Shown piece by piece: positions 1 through 8,050 of a stretch of 15,755 nucleotides of DNA (its first letter is position 1; every line of letters begins with the position of its first letter). The stretch lies in assembly GCA_905207535.1 (NCBI GenBank), contig CAJLLX010000041.1, positions 1 to 15,755 of the forward strand, written 5' to 3'. The position numbers and the translations under genes were made by a program. Source of the stretch: an uncultured Muribaculaceae bacterium (GTDB lineage Bacteria; Bacteroidota; Bacteroidia; Bacteroidales; Muribaculaceae). A model generated the notes under the pieces. That model ran no database searches. It saw nothing but the letters and a program-made list of their open reading frames with translations, and had not been told where the DNA came from.

Positions 1-145
1 CTTGGACTCTGCACCCTGCATGACTGTCGCATCACTCGAAATGTCGGATGAACCATAAATTTCCCTATCTCCACCCGCCTGTGCCCTTTTTCGCCCTGCT
101 TATTGCCAATTTCTGGGAAATGTAGTAACTTTAAAGCCCCAAAAA
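1..145. other. Upstream edge region with no assignable gene
   Basis: Nothing here can be called a gene with confidence. On the plus strand a frame open from base 2 stops at TAA 56-58 and could be the last 18 codons of a gene cut by the window edge. On the minus strand an ATG at 56-54 opens a frame that runs off the edge, so a divergent gene is equally possible. The rest is the promoter region of the glycosidase. Confidence 0.3.
102..133 (+). promoter_or_regulatory. Candidate Bacteroidetes-type promoter of the glycosidase gene
   Basis: ATTG at 102-105 and TAACTTTA at 126-133 are separated by 20 bases. This fits the Bacteroidetes layout of a TTTG -33 element and a TAnnTTTG -7 element, each with one mismatch. 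The predicted transcript start near 140 leaves a leader of about 93 nt before the chosen ATG at 233. Confidence 0.5.
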
Positions 146-152
146 ATGGTTT

Positions 153-195
153 GCGCCCTCCCGGGCGCCCTCTACGGGGCCGGCGCTCCGGCGCC
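153..195 (+). promoter_or_regulatory. GC-rich hairpins in the 5' leader of the glycosidase
   Basis: Two strong short hairpins lie back to back between the predicted transcript start and the ATG at 233. The first is GCGCCC-TCCC-GGGCGC at 153-168. The second can fold either as GCCGG-CGCT-CCGGC (179-192) or as GGCGC-TCCG-GCGCC (182-195). The GC richness contrasts with the AT-rich flanks. A role in mRNA stability or leader control is possible but not shown. Confidence 0.4.
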
Positions 196-232
196 AACTG
201 ATACCAATGTTCAAAACAGCATTTTGCACTTC

Positions 233-2554
233 ATGCGAAGTCTTCGATTTATAATACTTAATGCATCTGTCGTGATGGCAGCGCTCTCCGTATCACTGCC
301 TGCCGCTGCGTCGCAGCCCGCAGAGGTGGTGATGTCTACTTCGGCCTACAGTTGGGTCGGCGACTCCATTATTCAAGGTCCGTTCAAGGCGTATGCGCCT
401 GATGCCAACCATATTATCTCCGACTACTCCGCTGTGCCGGGCTATTTCATGCCCATCGAGAAGGAGTGGTCGCTCAAAAACGATATCTCGCCCTATCCCC
501 AGCTCGCCACCTCCAATGTGCTCCACAATGCCATCTTCAATATGGGCCTCGACGAGATGGTCAACGCCGTGGAGCCCGACAGCACTCTCCGCACAGGCCG
601 CGAGTGGCCCGGAGTGTGGACCCGCGATGTCTCCTACTCCATCATCCTCGCCATGGCCGCCCTGCAGCCCGAGGTGTCGCGCATCTCGCTCGAACGCAAG
701 ATCAATTCCAACGGCCGCATCATCCAGGACACCGGTTCGGGAGGCGCATGGCCCGTCAGCTCCGACCGCCAGATCTGGGGCATCGCCGCTTTCGAGGTCT
801 ACAAGACCACCGGCGACGAGCAGTGGCTCCGCAAGATCTATCCTGTCATAAAAAATTCCCTCGAGGACGACTACAAGACCATCTACGACCGCGAGACCGG
901 ACTGGTGCGCGGCGAAACCTCCTTCATCGACTGGCGCGAGCAGAGCTATCCCACATGGATGCAGACTGCCGACATCTACCGCAGCGAGGCGCTCGGCACC
1001 TCTGTAGTGCATGCCCAGGCATGGCGCACCCTCTCGCTGATTGCCTCGATACTTGGCGACACTGCCGATGCACGCCTCTACTCCGACCGCGCTGACGCCC
1101 TCGCCGAGGCCATCAACCGTCAGCTATGGCTCGACGACAAGGGCTACTACGCCATGTACCTCTACGGCCGCGACAATCTCATCCGCAATCCCCGCGCCGA
1201 GACGCTGGGCGAGTCGCTCGCAGTGCTCTACGATGTGGCCTCGCCGCAGCGCGCACGCATCATCACCGAGAAAAATCCTACCACCCCCTTCGGCACCGCC
1301 ATCTTCTACCCGCAGATCGCCGACCAGCCGCCGTATCACAACAATGCTCTATGGCCCTGGGTGGCAGCCTACTGGACCCTCGCCAACGCCAAGGTGGGCA
1401 ATGAGCAGGGTGTGATGCAGGGGATCGGTTCGATATTCCGCCCGGCGGCTCTCTTCGCCACCAACAAGGAGAATTTTGTCCTCGACAACGGCGACATCGG
1501 CACTCAGCTCAATTCCTCCAACATGCTCTGGTGCCTCTCGGGCAATCTCGCCGTCACCCTCAATCTGCTTTTCGGCATCCACTACGAGACCGACGGCATC
1601 CGTTTCGAGCCGTTCGTGCCGAAGGCGCTCGCCGACGACCGCTCGATCACCGGACTGCACTACCGCAACGCGGTGCTCAATATCTCCATCTCGGGCTACG
1701 GTTCGCACATTAAGAAATTCTACCTCAACGGCAAGGAGCAGCCCACAGCCTTCATCCCCGCCGACATCCGCGGCGAGAACACCATCCGCATCATCATGGC
1801 CGACAACACCCCCTCGCTGATGCGCGTCAACGAGGTGCCCAACGTCAAGGCGCCCCTCACCCCGGTGGCATGGCTCTCCAACGACCCCTCGGTGCGCAAC
1901 GACCTCGCCCCGGTCAACAACCGCCTGGAGTGGAATCCCATCGAGTATATCGACCACTACATCGTGCTCCGCGACGGCAAGCAGGTGGCCACCACTACCG
2001 AGACCTCCTTCCTCGCCACCATCCCCGGCGAATATCAGGTGATCGGCGTCGACAGCAAGGGCGTGCAGTCGTTCGCCTCGCAGCCCCGCAGCAATGCCGA
2101 GCTGATCACCGCCGATTTCCCCTCCGAGAAGTCGGCCATCACCTCCTCCGAGGCGCAGAACGTGCCCCGCACACCCCTCCAGGGCTTCCGCGGGCAGGGA
2201 TTCGTGGAAACTGACCACACCGCCCGCTCCGTCACCACCTCCGTCACCGTGCCCGAAGGGGGCCTCTACAGCATCTCCCTCCGCTACGCCAACGGCAACG
2301 GACCCGTCAACACCGAGAACAAATGCGCCATCCGCACCCTCGCCGTCGACGGCCACCGCATCGGCACCCTCGTCATGCCGCAGCGAGGAGCCGGCAACTG
2401 GAACGACTGGGGCATGAGCAACACCCTCCAGGTGCGCCTCACCCCCGGCACCCACACCCTCTCCCTCCAGTTCCTCCCCGAGAACGAGAACATGAACCTC
2501 CGTGTCAACCACGCCCTCCTCGACCGCTTCCACCTCCGCCGCCTCCGCCCCTGA
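233..2554 (+). CDS. Secreted six-hairpin glycoside hydrolase with C-terminal carbohydrate-binding-like module
   Basis: A 773-residue exported enzyme. ATG 233 is preferred over the in-frame ATG 146 because it places a signal peptide at the N-terminus (basic residues R2 and R5, hydrophobic core, AxA cleavage near A26); the 146 start would bury it behind 29 low-complexity residues encoded by leader hairpins. Residues ~75-470 resemble the (alpha/alpha)6 toroid of MGH1-like, GH63-like and debranching-type glycosidases, with GVWTRD ending at D132, the acidic patch ETSFIDWREQ (E228, D233, E236) and a Trp-rich stretch near NNALWPWVAAYW. These acids are candidate catalytic residues only. Residues ~555-620 look like an FnIII/Ig-type strand domain. 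Residues ~655-773 have the beta-sandwich pattern of CBM6/CBM35-like modules (YSISLRYANGNG, AVDG, GTHTLSLQF). It likely cleaves a glycan in the periplasm or at the surface; the substrate cannot be read. It stands alone on the plus strand with no SusC/SusD pair in view. Confidence 0.8.
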   Translation: MRSLRFIILNASVVMAALSVSLPAAASQPAEVVMSTSAYSWVGDSIIQGPFKAYAPDANHIISDYSAVPGYFMPIEKEWSLKNDISPYPQLATSNVLHNAIFNMGLDEMVNAVEPDSTLRTGREWPGVWTRDVSYSIILAMAALQPEVSRISLERKINSNGRIIQDTGSGGAWPVSSDRQIWGIAAFEVYKTTGDEQWLRKIYPVIKNSLEDDYKTIYDRETGLVRGETSFIDWREQSYPTWMQTADIYRSEALGTSVVHAQAWRTLSLIASILGDTADARLYSDRADALAEAINRQLWLDDKGYYAMYLYGRDNLIRNPRAETLGESLAVLYDVASPQRARIITEKNPTTPFGTAIFYPQIADQPPYHNNALWPWVAAYWTLANAKVGNEQGVMQGIGSIFRPAALFATNKENFVLDNGDIGTQLNSSNMLWCLSGNLAVTLNLLFGIHYETDGIRFEPFVPKALADDRSITGLHYRNAVLNISISGYGSHIKKFYLNGKEQPTAFIPADIRGENTIRIIMADNTPSLMRVNEVPNVKAPLTPVAWLSNDPSVRNDLAPVNNRLEWNPIEYIDHYIVLRDGKQVATTTETSFLATIPGEYQVIGVDSKGVQSFASQPRSNAELITADFPSEKSAITSSEAQNVPRTPLQGFRGQGFVETDHTARSVTTSVTVPEGGLYSISLRYANGNGPVNTENKCAIRTLAVDGHRIGTLVMPQRGAGNWNDWGMSNTLQVRLTPGTHTLSLQFLPENENMNLRVNHALLDRFHLRRLRP

Positions 2555-2583
2555 TCTTACCCGCTTCCCTCGCCTGTTCCGTG

Positions 2584-2603
2584 ATCACGCGAGCTCGCGT
2601 GAT
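2584..2603. repeat. 20-bp perfect palindrome (family copy A)
   Basis: ATCACGCGAGCTCGCGTGAT is fully self-complementary with no spacer and starts 30 bases after the glycosidase stop. It has the same 20-bp length and the same ATCA/TGAT ends as the copies at 8298 and 12422, with a GC-rich core. It is followed on the plus strand by AACTCAACCC, not a T-run, so it is not a standard intrinsic terminator. Confidence 0.6.
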
Positions 2604-2638
2604 AACTCAACCCGTCGCTCCCTCCGCCGCATCAGCTG

Positions 2639-2667
2639 TTTTTAGTCGGAAGAGGTTCAGCTCTTCC
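2639..2667. repeat. T-run plus 20-bp palindrome (family copy B)
   Basis: TTTTTAGTC runs into GGAAGAGGTTCAGCTCTTCC (2648-2667): a 7-bp stem around GTTCAG. Its central 12 bases differ from those of the copy at 8298 at one position, while the outer four bases on each side changed together (GGAA/TTCC instead of ATCA/TGAT). The upstream CTGTTTTTAGT nearly matches that of the copy at 12422. Confidence 0.6.
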
Positions 2668-2701
2668 ATCTCATACGTGGCCGCCCCGTCAAAAAGGCTA
2701 C

Positions 2702-2741
2702 AAAAAAAGCCCGCAGAAGCGGGCTTTCGCTTCTGCGGGCT
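2702..2741 (-). terminator. Intrinsic terminator of the efflux operon
   Basis: Read on the minus strand, a perfect 13-bp stem (AGCCCGCAGAAGC paired with GCTTCTGCGGGCT, at 2741-2729 and 2720-2708) with an 8-nt loop is followed at once by seven T (2708-2702, first one in the stem). It lies 22 bases after the stop of the last permease gene, so it terminates the tolC-to-permease transcript. The shorter fold AGCCCGC-AGAA-GCGGGCT is also possible. Confidence 0.92.
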
Positions 2742-2762
2742 TGCGATATCTTTGGGGCGGGG

Positions 2763-3944
2763 TCAGGCGGTTCTCACGCGGCGGTAGGTAGCGGTGTATC
2801 GGGCCTGGAGATAGGCGGTGATGCCGTAGAGCAGCGTCAGACCCCACATCCACAGGTAGGGGGTGGTTTGCTGCGCCAGGGTGCCGCCGTTATTGTTGAT
2901 GCGGATGAAGCCGTCGAGGCCCCATGTGGCGGGGATGAGGTCGCCAAGCAGCGTCCACAGCGGCTGCATGGCGTAGCGCGGCCAGGTGATGCCCGACAGA
3001 AACAGGAAGGCTACCGAGGTGAATACCACTATCACAAAGGCGCTCTCCTTCTCGTGCACCATAAACCGGCAGCTCAGCCCCAGCATGCAGGTGGCCAGCA
3101 ACATTGGCAGGATAAACAGGAAGTAGTCGGCCATCTCGCCGATGTGGGGGAATGAGAACATATGCAGCACATAGTGGAGGATATACACCGTCAGAGGCAT
3201 GTAGATGGCTGTGTAGCAGAGCGTTTTGCCGATGATCTCGGCCGACGGCGAGGCGTCGGCCACCTGCAGCGGGTCTACACCGCCGTGCAGACGGCGCCGC
3301 TCGTTGGATGCGCCTCCCAAAAACATTACGCCCAACAGGAGGCTCTGCTGCAGGATCAGCACCACGATGCCGGGGATGATAAACGAGGCGAATCCCTGCT
3401 GAGGGTCGCCGAGGAAGTAGGCTTCTGTGCCTACAGCCGACGATTGCGACGCCAGTCCGTTGGCCCCTAAAGTGTTGATGGCCAGGTTGCGCAGGTCGGC
3501 ATCGGTGGCCATCTGCAGCTCGGTGAGCGACTCGAGGAAGGTGCGGTAGCGCAGCAGCAACGAGGCGTCGCTGTAAAACTCTATCACGCCCTGCTCTCCG
3601 CGCATCACTCGCTCCGAGTAGTCGCGCGGGATCTCTATCACCGCGTAGCATTTCTTCTCGGCCCACCAGCGGCGTGCCTCCTCCATGTCCGAGGCGTAGC
3701 CGCAGATCTCCATCGCCTGAGTGGCGTCGGCATGCCGCACAAATTCGCGGCTCTCGGCCGTGCGGCAGTTGTCTACCACCGCCACGGGCATATCGCGCGT
3801 CACTTCCGGATTGTAGATCAGCGCATACACTATCGGGTAGGCTATCGGGAGCACAAAGAAAAATATCATGGTGCCGGGGGAGTGGAACACCAGGGAAAAC
3901 TCCCTGCTGAACACGCGAGCCAGCTGCAATATCCATCGTTTCAT
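2763..3944 (-). CDS. ABC-2 type transporter permease (last gene of efflux operon)
   Basis: A 393-residue inner-membrane protein of the ABC-2 permease type (YhhJ/YbhR-like). It has the family layout: a short cytoplasmic N-terminus, TM1 at about 26-44, a large periplasmic region to about residue 185 containing MPVAVVDN and an EFYSDAS stretch, then roughly five more membrane segments (from FIIPGIVVLILQQSLLLGV to YLWMWGLTLLYGITAYL). It starts 27 bases after its paralogue, and the two share the pattern of N-terminal helix, VVDN/IVDLDH and FYSxxS/L. The pair probably forms a heterodimer that works with the HlyD adaptor and TolC channel upstream to export a small molecule or lipid-like compound. No nucleotide-binding domain is present in the protein or elsewhere in the operon. 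Confidence 0.85.
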   Translation of the reverse strand: MKRWILQLARVFSREFSLVFHSPGTMIFFFVLPIAYPIVYALIYNPEVTRDMPVAVVDNCRTAESREFVRHADATQAMEICGYASDMEEARRWWAEKKCYAVIEIPRDYSERVMRGEQGVIEFYSDASLLLRYRTFLESLTELQMATDADLRNLAINTLGANGLASQSSAVGTEAYFLGDPQQGFASFIIPGIVVLILQQSLLLGVMFLGGASNERRRLHGGVDPLQVADASPSAEIIGKTLCYTAIYMPLTVYILHYVLHMFSFPHIGEMADYFLFILPMLLATCMLGLSCRFMVHEKESAFVIVVFTSVAFLFLSGITWPRYAMQPLWTLLGDLIPATWGLDGFIRINNNGGTLAQQTTPYLWMWGLTLLYGITAYLQARYTATYRRVRTA

Positions 3945-3971
3945 AACGGCAATCGTAAGATTCTTAAATGG

Positions 3972-5126
3972 TTAAGGCACATACACCGGCTTCTCCAGGC
4001 GCTTGCGCAGCAGCGGCAGCAGCAGCGTGGCCACTATCGGGAACACCAGCAGCGACACATATTGCCAGCGGGTGTAGTAGAGGTCTATGCCGTTGAGCGC
4101 CTGATCAATATATATCTCGAAATAGTGGCGCACGGGGTAGATATAGCTGAAGATACCTATCGCGCCGTACATATTCTGCACCGGGAAGGAGAATGCGGCC
4201 ACGGAGAAGGCCAGGATGCCCAGCAGGCAGCAGATGCTCAGCGACAGACGCAGGTTGGGCAAGATGCAGCAGGCTATCACGGCAAAGCTCTGGCTGGCGA
4301 TCACAAAGAGTATCATCCCCAGCGTCATGTGCCACATGGGGCAGTGGAGCGGGAAGTGGTGCCACCCGTACATCATGGCGTTCATCAGCAGCCCTATCAC
4401 GGTGAAGGCGATGGTCTGCGGCAGCAGTTTGCCCACTATGGCCAGGGGCATGTTGCCGTGCGCCATGGCTATCCATTCCTTTGAGCCTCCGGTCTTTATC
4501 TCGTGCGTGATGGCAAATGCGGTCATGATAAAGATCATCAGCTCCAGGATGCCGGGTAGAAACGACGAGCTAAGATAGTAGTTGTAGTTGAGCCACGGAT
4601 TGTTGAGTGCATGGGTCTCCACGGTCATCGGCTGTATGAGGGTAGAGGCGAGATTGTCGGGCGCGCCTTTGCTCACGAGGGTGGTCTGGGCCACGGCTCC
4701 CGAGGTGGTCACGCCCATGGTCTTGAACCCCTTGAAGATCATGGTGCCTGGCACATAGAAGGTGAGGTTGGAGTAGAAGGTCAGCACCGGACCGCGCCCT
4801 GCCACGGCATCGCGCTCAAAGTCGGCCGGAATCACGAAAAATCCGAACACATCCCCGCGCTGCACCGCCGCCATGGCGTCGTTGAACGACTCGGCCCTGT
4901 ACTCTATATCCACCAGCTCCATCGCGTCGAGCGAGCGCGTGATGTTGCGCGACATCTCCGAGTGGTCAAGGTCTACGATAGCCGCCGGCACATCTTTGGG
5001 CAACCCCTCGCCGAGAAGCGACAGGAAGAATAGCGCCATGAACACCGGCACGGCTATTATACCCACTATCCACATGGGACGCGAGGTGAGCAAGCCTATT
5101 TCTCGTTTTATGATTCGCCAGAACAT
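3972..5126 (-). CDS. ABC-2 type transporter permease (third gene of efflux operon)
   Basis: A 384-residue paralogue of the permease that follows it. TM1 lies at about 18-38 (IVGIIAVPVFMALFFLSLL), followed by a periplasmic domain with the sequence AAIVDLDHSEMSR and the strand LTFYSNLTFYVPG, and then a C-terminal bundle of about five membrane segments beginning near FLPGILELMIFIMTAFAI. The length is normal for a stand-alone ABC-2 permease. It sits 84 bases after hlyD and 27 bases before the second permease, all in one direction. Its role is inferred as half of the inner-membrane part of a tripartite exporter; substrate unknown. Confidence 0.85.
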   Translation of the reverse strand: MFWRIIKREIGLLTSRPMWIVGIIAVPVFMALFFLSLLGEGLPKDVPAAIVDLDHSEMSRNITRSLDAMELVDIEYRAESFNDAMAAVQRGDVFGFFVIPADFERDAVAGRGPVLTFYSNLTFYVPGTMIFKGFKTMGVTTSGAVAQTTLVSKGAPDNLASTLIQPMTVETHALNNPWLNYNYYLSSSFLPGILELMIFIMTAFAITHEIKTGGSKEWIAMAHGNMPLAIVGKLLPQTIAFTVIGLLMNAMMYGWHHFPLHCPMWHMTLGMILFVIASQSFAVIACCILPNLRLSLSICCLLGILAFSVAAFSFPVQNMYGAIGIFSYIYPVRHYFEIYIDQALNGIDLYYTRWQYVSLLVFPIVATLLLPLLRKRLEKPVYVP

Positions 5127-5210
5127 TTATATTGGTCTGTGTATATAGGGGGATGATTCGTTTTTTTGTCTGTTGTCTGTGGATCCGCTGCGGTGCGGAG
5201 GGGTGGAGCG

Positions 5211-6224
5211 TCAGTCTTTGTAGATCACGGTCATGCCGGGGCGCAGGTCGGGCAGCTCCTCGGTCGGACGGGCTTTCACCTCGAAGGTCTTGCTGTCCCA
5301 GTCGCCGGTGGTCTTGGTGGCGTGCCAGGTGGCATACGAGCCCATGTCGCGCACGTAGTAGATCTTGGCTTTCACCTCTTTCTTATCCAGAGCGGGGATC
5401 ATCACTTTTATCTCCTTGCCCATGGTGAAGTCGGGAAGATACTCCTCGCGCACATTGAAGGTCACCCACTTGTCGGCGATCTTGAGCACATTCATGATGG
5501 GGGCACCCATGGCCACGAGTTCGCCTTCGTGAGGGAAGATCACATCTATCTGACCGTCGCAGGGGGCTGTAAGATACTGGTCCTCGAGCAGGGCCTCCAC
5601 TTCGCTCACACCGGCGCCGGCGGCGTTGACCATGGCGGCTGCTGCCTGCTTGTCCTCTTTCTGTGCGCCCTGTTTGGCCATCTCATACTGGCTCTTGGCG
5701 GCCGAGGCGGCGGCTACGGCTGCATCGTAGGCGGCTTTGGCTTCGTCGCGCTTCTGCTCGCTCATCACACCCTCTTTGTAGAGGTTCTCCAGACGGGTGT
5801 AGGTCTTCTTGGTGATCGACACTCCGGCCTCGGCCTGCTGCCACAGCTGGTATGCGCTCTGTATGATCTGCGAGCGGGTGCCGGCGTCAACCTTGTTGTC
5901 GGTGGCGCGGGCTACCTCCTCCATGCTACGGGCCTGCTGCAGCCGTGCCTCCACCAGCGAGGAGTGGATATGCACCAGTGTGTCGCCGGCGTGCACCATG
6001 TCTCCCTCCTGCACGTAGAAGTCTACGACGCGGCCGGGGAGCTTGCCCGATACCCTCACTGACGTGGCCTCGGCCTGCCCTTCGAGCAATTTGGCGGGCT
6101 TGTTGAGGCACAGGAAACCAACTATGGCGAGGGCTGCCACAGCTATGATGATAATCCCGAGAGCCGATATGAGTGTGCGGTTCTCTTTTTTCTGTTCCGG
6201 GGAGAGATGATTCATTTCTGCCAT
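5211..6224 (-). CDS. HlyD/EmrA-type membrane fusion protein (periplasmic adaptor)
   Basis: A 337-residue adaptor that links an inner-membrane transporter to TolC. A short charged N-terminus is followed by one membrane anchor (about 18-39), a biotinyl-lipoyl half-motif (about 52-88: VSGKLPGRVVDFYVQEGD, then GDTLVHI), a long Ala/Lys/Glu/Gln-rich coiled-coil hairpin (about 90-205) and the returning lipoyl/beta-barrel half with LTAPCDGQIDVIFPHEGE. The ATG at 6224 was chosen; a GTG directly before it (6227) is in frame but less likely. The gene is 63 bases after tolC and precedes two ABC-2 permeases, the typical order of such exporters in Bacteroidetes. Confidence 0.9.
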   Translation of the reverse strand: MAEMNHLSPEQKKENRTLISALGIIIIAVAALAIVGFLCLNKPAKLLEGQAEATSVRVSGKLPGRVVDFYVQEGDMVHAGDTLVHIHSSLVEARLQQARSMEEVARATDNKVDAGTRSQIIQSAYQLWQQAEAGVSITKKTYTRLENLYKEGVMSEQKRDEAKAAYDAAVAAASAAKSQYEMAKQGAQKEDKQAAAAMVNAAGAGVSEVEALLEDQYLTAPCDGQIDVIFPHEGELVAMGAPIMNVLKIADKWVTFNVREEYLPDFTMGKEIKVMIPALDKKEVKAKIYYVRDMGSYATWHATKTTGDWDSKTFEVKARPTEELPDLRPGMTVIYKD

Positions 6225-6287
6225 CACTTATGATTTGTGAGTTTGTTACACTTCCTTGTTTTCTGTCTGTATTTCAGCCGTGTAGAT

Positions 6288-7814
6288 TCATTCCAGCGTG
6301 CCGAGCACCTTGCTGAGGTATACGTCGCACAGCTGCACGTCGATCAGCGCGTCGATGTTCTCCGAGTGGGCTTTGAGCCAGGCGGTCTGGGCGGCCATCA
6401 CGTCGTCGGTGGTGATCACACCCTCCTTGAAGCCGAGGGTGGCGGTGCGCAGGTTGTCCTGGGCCTTGGCCAGGTTGGCCTCGGTGGCGGTGTAGGTCTT
6501 AATCGCTTCCTGAGCCTTATACGAGGCCTGGCTGACCTGCAGCTCTATCATTTCGCGGGCATTCTCCACCTGCAGTTTCATGATGGTCTCCTCCGAGCGG
6601 GCTGCGCGATATTTGTTGTAGTTGCCGCCCCAGTGCCAGATGGGGATTTTCACCATCACGCCCACAGAGAAGGCGCCGCTGAAGCGGGTCTTGAAGCCGT
6701 CGAACATGTTGGGGTTGCTGAACGAGTAGGCTCCGATCAGCGCCACATTGGGGAGCATGGCGCTCAGCGCCACACGCTTCTCCATCCTCGAGGCGTCGGC
6801 GGCAAGCTCCAGGGCGTAGAGGTCGGGACGGTTGGCATACACCTGCTCCATGTCGTAGCTGCGGGCTATCTCGGCCTGAGGATTGATGCTCTTGGTGCCT
6901 TCGTCGGCTACCTGCATCTCCGAGTTGACGGGCAGACCGCAGAGCTGGGCCAGCGCCATGCGGCTCAGGCTCAGTCCGTTCTCCACCTTCAGGAGGTCTA
7001 CATTGGCTTCGTTGAGCTTCACATCTACGCTCAGCTGGTCGCTCTTGGTGGCCACACCCTGCTCCACCATCTTCTTCACGTTGCGGTCGAGCGTATCGAG
7101 CAGATTCACAAAACTTTTGGCCAGTTCATGCTTGGCCTTGAGCGACACCACTGTCCAGTAGGCGGCATCCACGGCGTAGATCACATTCTGGCGCTCGCTG
7201 CGCTCCAGCTGCGACTGTGCCTGCTCGTTGATGGCGGCCAACTTGTTGAGCGCCACTATCTTCCCGCCCATATAGATGGGCTGGGTGAGGGTCACGGCTC
7301 CGAAAAATACATTGTGGATGTCAAATTCCATCGACTCCTTCGGTATCAGCGCCGTCTGCGCCGGGATCGGCGTGCCGTCGGGCAGCGTCAGAGGCACCAT
7401 CACAGGCTTCCCGTCGGCTTCGATGATCGGTTTGCCGTCCTGGCCCATTGCCGGAAATGTGGCCTGAGTGTACTTGTAGCCCTTTGTCAGCGGGTCGAAA
7501 GTGCCCACCGGCAGGTGCTGGTCGCTGTCAAACACCGAGAGCTTCTTCTGGTTGTAGGTGTAGCCGCCCGCAAAGTCGATCCCCGGCAGATATGCCGCGA
7601 ACGCCTCCTTGCGGGTATAACCGGCCTGACGCACCTTTTCCGCCTTGATCATCAGCTCCTTATTGTTGGCCAATGCCAATGCACGGCACGAATCAAGCGA
7701 ATACACCTGCCCCGGCGCAGATGCCTGAGTATTGCTCTGCGCTGACACATCGGCCGACGCGCCCGCAAATACCGCCAAGATGGCTGCTATTGATGTGAAT
7801 ACATTAATCCTCAT
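6288..7814 (-). CDS. TolC-family outer-membrane efflux channel (first gene of operon)
   Basis: A 508-residue outer-membrane protein with a signal peptide (hydrophobic 5-19, cleavage likely after VSA at 25). The mature start carries the conserved TolC-like YSLDSCRALALANNKEL. Two OEP-type repeats of long amphipathic helices follow; the second begins around NRPDLYALELAADA. The strand-forming segments include FDIHNVFFGAVTLTQPIYMGG and FSVGVMVKIPIWHWGGN, matching the family's beta-barrel and equatorial Pro/Gly turns. An unusually long polar loop (about residues 110-160) with two DGKP units and a DGTP unit probably faces the outside. It leads the operon that supplies its adaptor and permeases. Its leader is about 230 nt if the promoter at 8051 is used. 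Confidence 0.92.
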   Translation of the reverse strand: MRINVFTSIAAILAVFAGASADVSAQSNTQASAPGQVYSLDSCRALALANNKELMIKAEKVRQAGYTRKEAFAAYLPGIDFAGGYTYNQKKLSVFDSDQHLPVGTFDPLTKGYKYTQATFPAMGQDGKPIIEADGKPVMVPLTLPDGTPIPAQTALIPKESMEFDIHNVFFGAVTLTQPIYMGGKIVALNKLAAINEQAQSQLERSERQNVIYAVDAAYWTVVSLKAKHELAKSFVNLLDTLDRNVKKMVEQGVATKSDQLSVDVKLNEANVDLLKVENGLSLSRMALAQLCGLPVNSEMQVADEGTKSINPQAEIARSYDMEQVYANRPDLYALELAADASRMEKRVALSAMLPNVALIGAYSFSNPNMFDGFKTRFSGAFSVGVMVKIPIWHWGGNYNKYRAARSEETIMKLQVENAREMIELQVSQASYKAQEAIKTYTATEANLAKAQDNLRTATLGFKEGVITTDDVMAAQTAWLKAHSENIDALIDVQLCDVYLSKVLGTLE

Positions 7815-7869
7815 ATATTTAGCTTTATGCTATATAGTTGCAAACGTTTCTTCCCTTCCCTTCGGGCCT

Positions 7870-7899
7870 TTCCGGTCGCTTCCCTTCCGGTCGCTTTCT
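7870..7899. repeat. Two tandem 15-bp units in the tolC leader
   Basis: TTCCGGTCGCTTCCC is followed directly by TTCCGGTCGCTTTCT; the first 12 bases of each unit are identical. The pair lies 56-85 bases upstream of the tolC start codon, inside the predicted 5' leader. Function unknown. Confidence 0.5.
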
Positions 7900-8050
7900 T
7901 CCCCGCCTTCATTCCTTTGCAAATATGCCTTTTCCACATTCCACACCTTTGCAATAATTATAACCCCTCTTGGCGCAAGATTGTTCGCCTGCACCCCTTC
8001 TCGCCGGCATCTTTCTCCCGGCCGTGTCAAAGTCTCCTTCCCGGTCGGGG

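Larger units (their letters stand above)
2555..2701. other. Spacer between convergent genes, with two palindromes
   Basis: This is the 3' meeting point of the plus-strand glycosidase and the minus-strand efflux operon. It holds two 20-bp palindromes (2584-2603 and 2648-2667), listed separately. No U-tract hairpin for the plus-strand transcript was found, so the glycosidase mRNA may end at one of these hairpins without a classic terminator. Confidence 0.5.

Noticed and set aside
146..232. Extended N-terminus of the glycosidase from ATG 146
   Set aside because: It would mask a good signal peptide and is encoded by hairpin-rich leader; kept only as a low-interest alternative.
1349..2533. A 394-residue open frame on the minus strand opposite the glycosidase
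   Set aside because: Composition (Gly, Val, Glu, His) is typical of antisense frames in GC-rich genes and no motif is visible.
6237..7745. A 502-residue open frame on the plus strand opposite tolC
   Set aside because: His/Leu/Gly-rich antisense shadow; the minus-strand frame is an obvious TolC-family protein.
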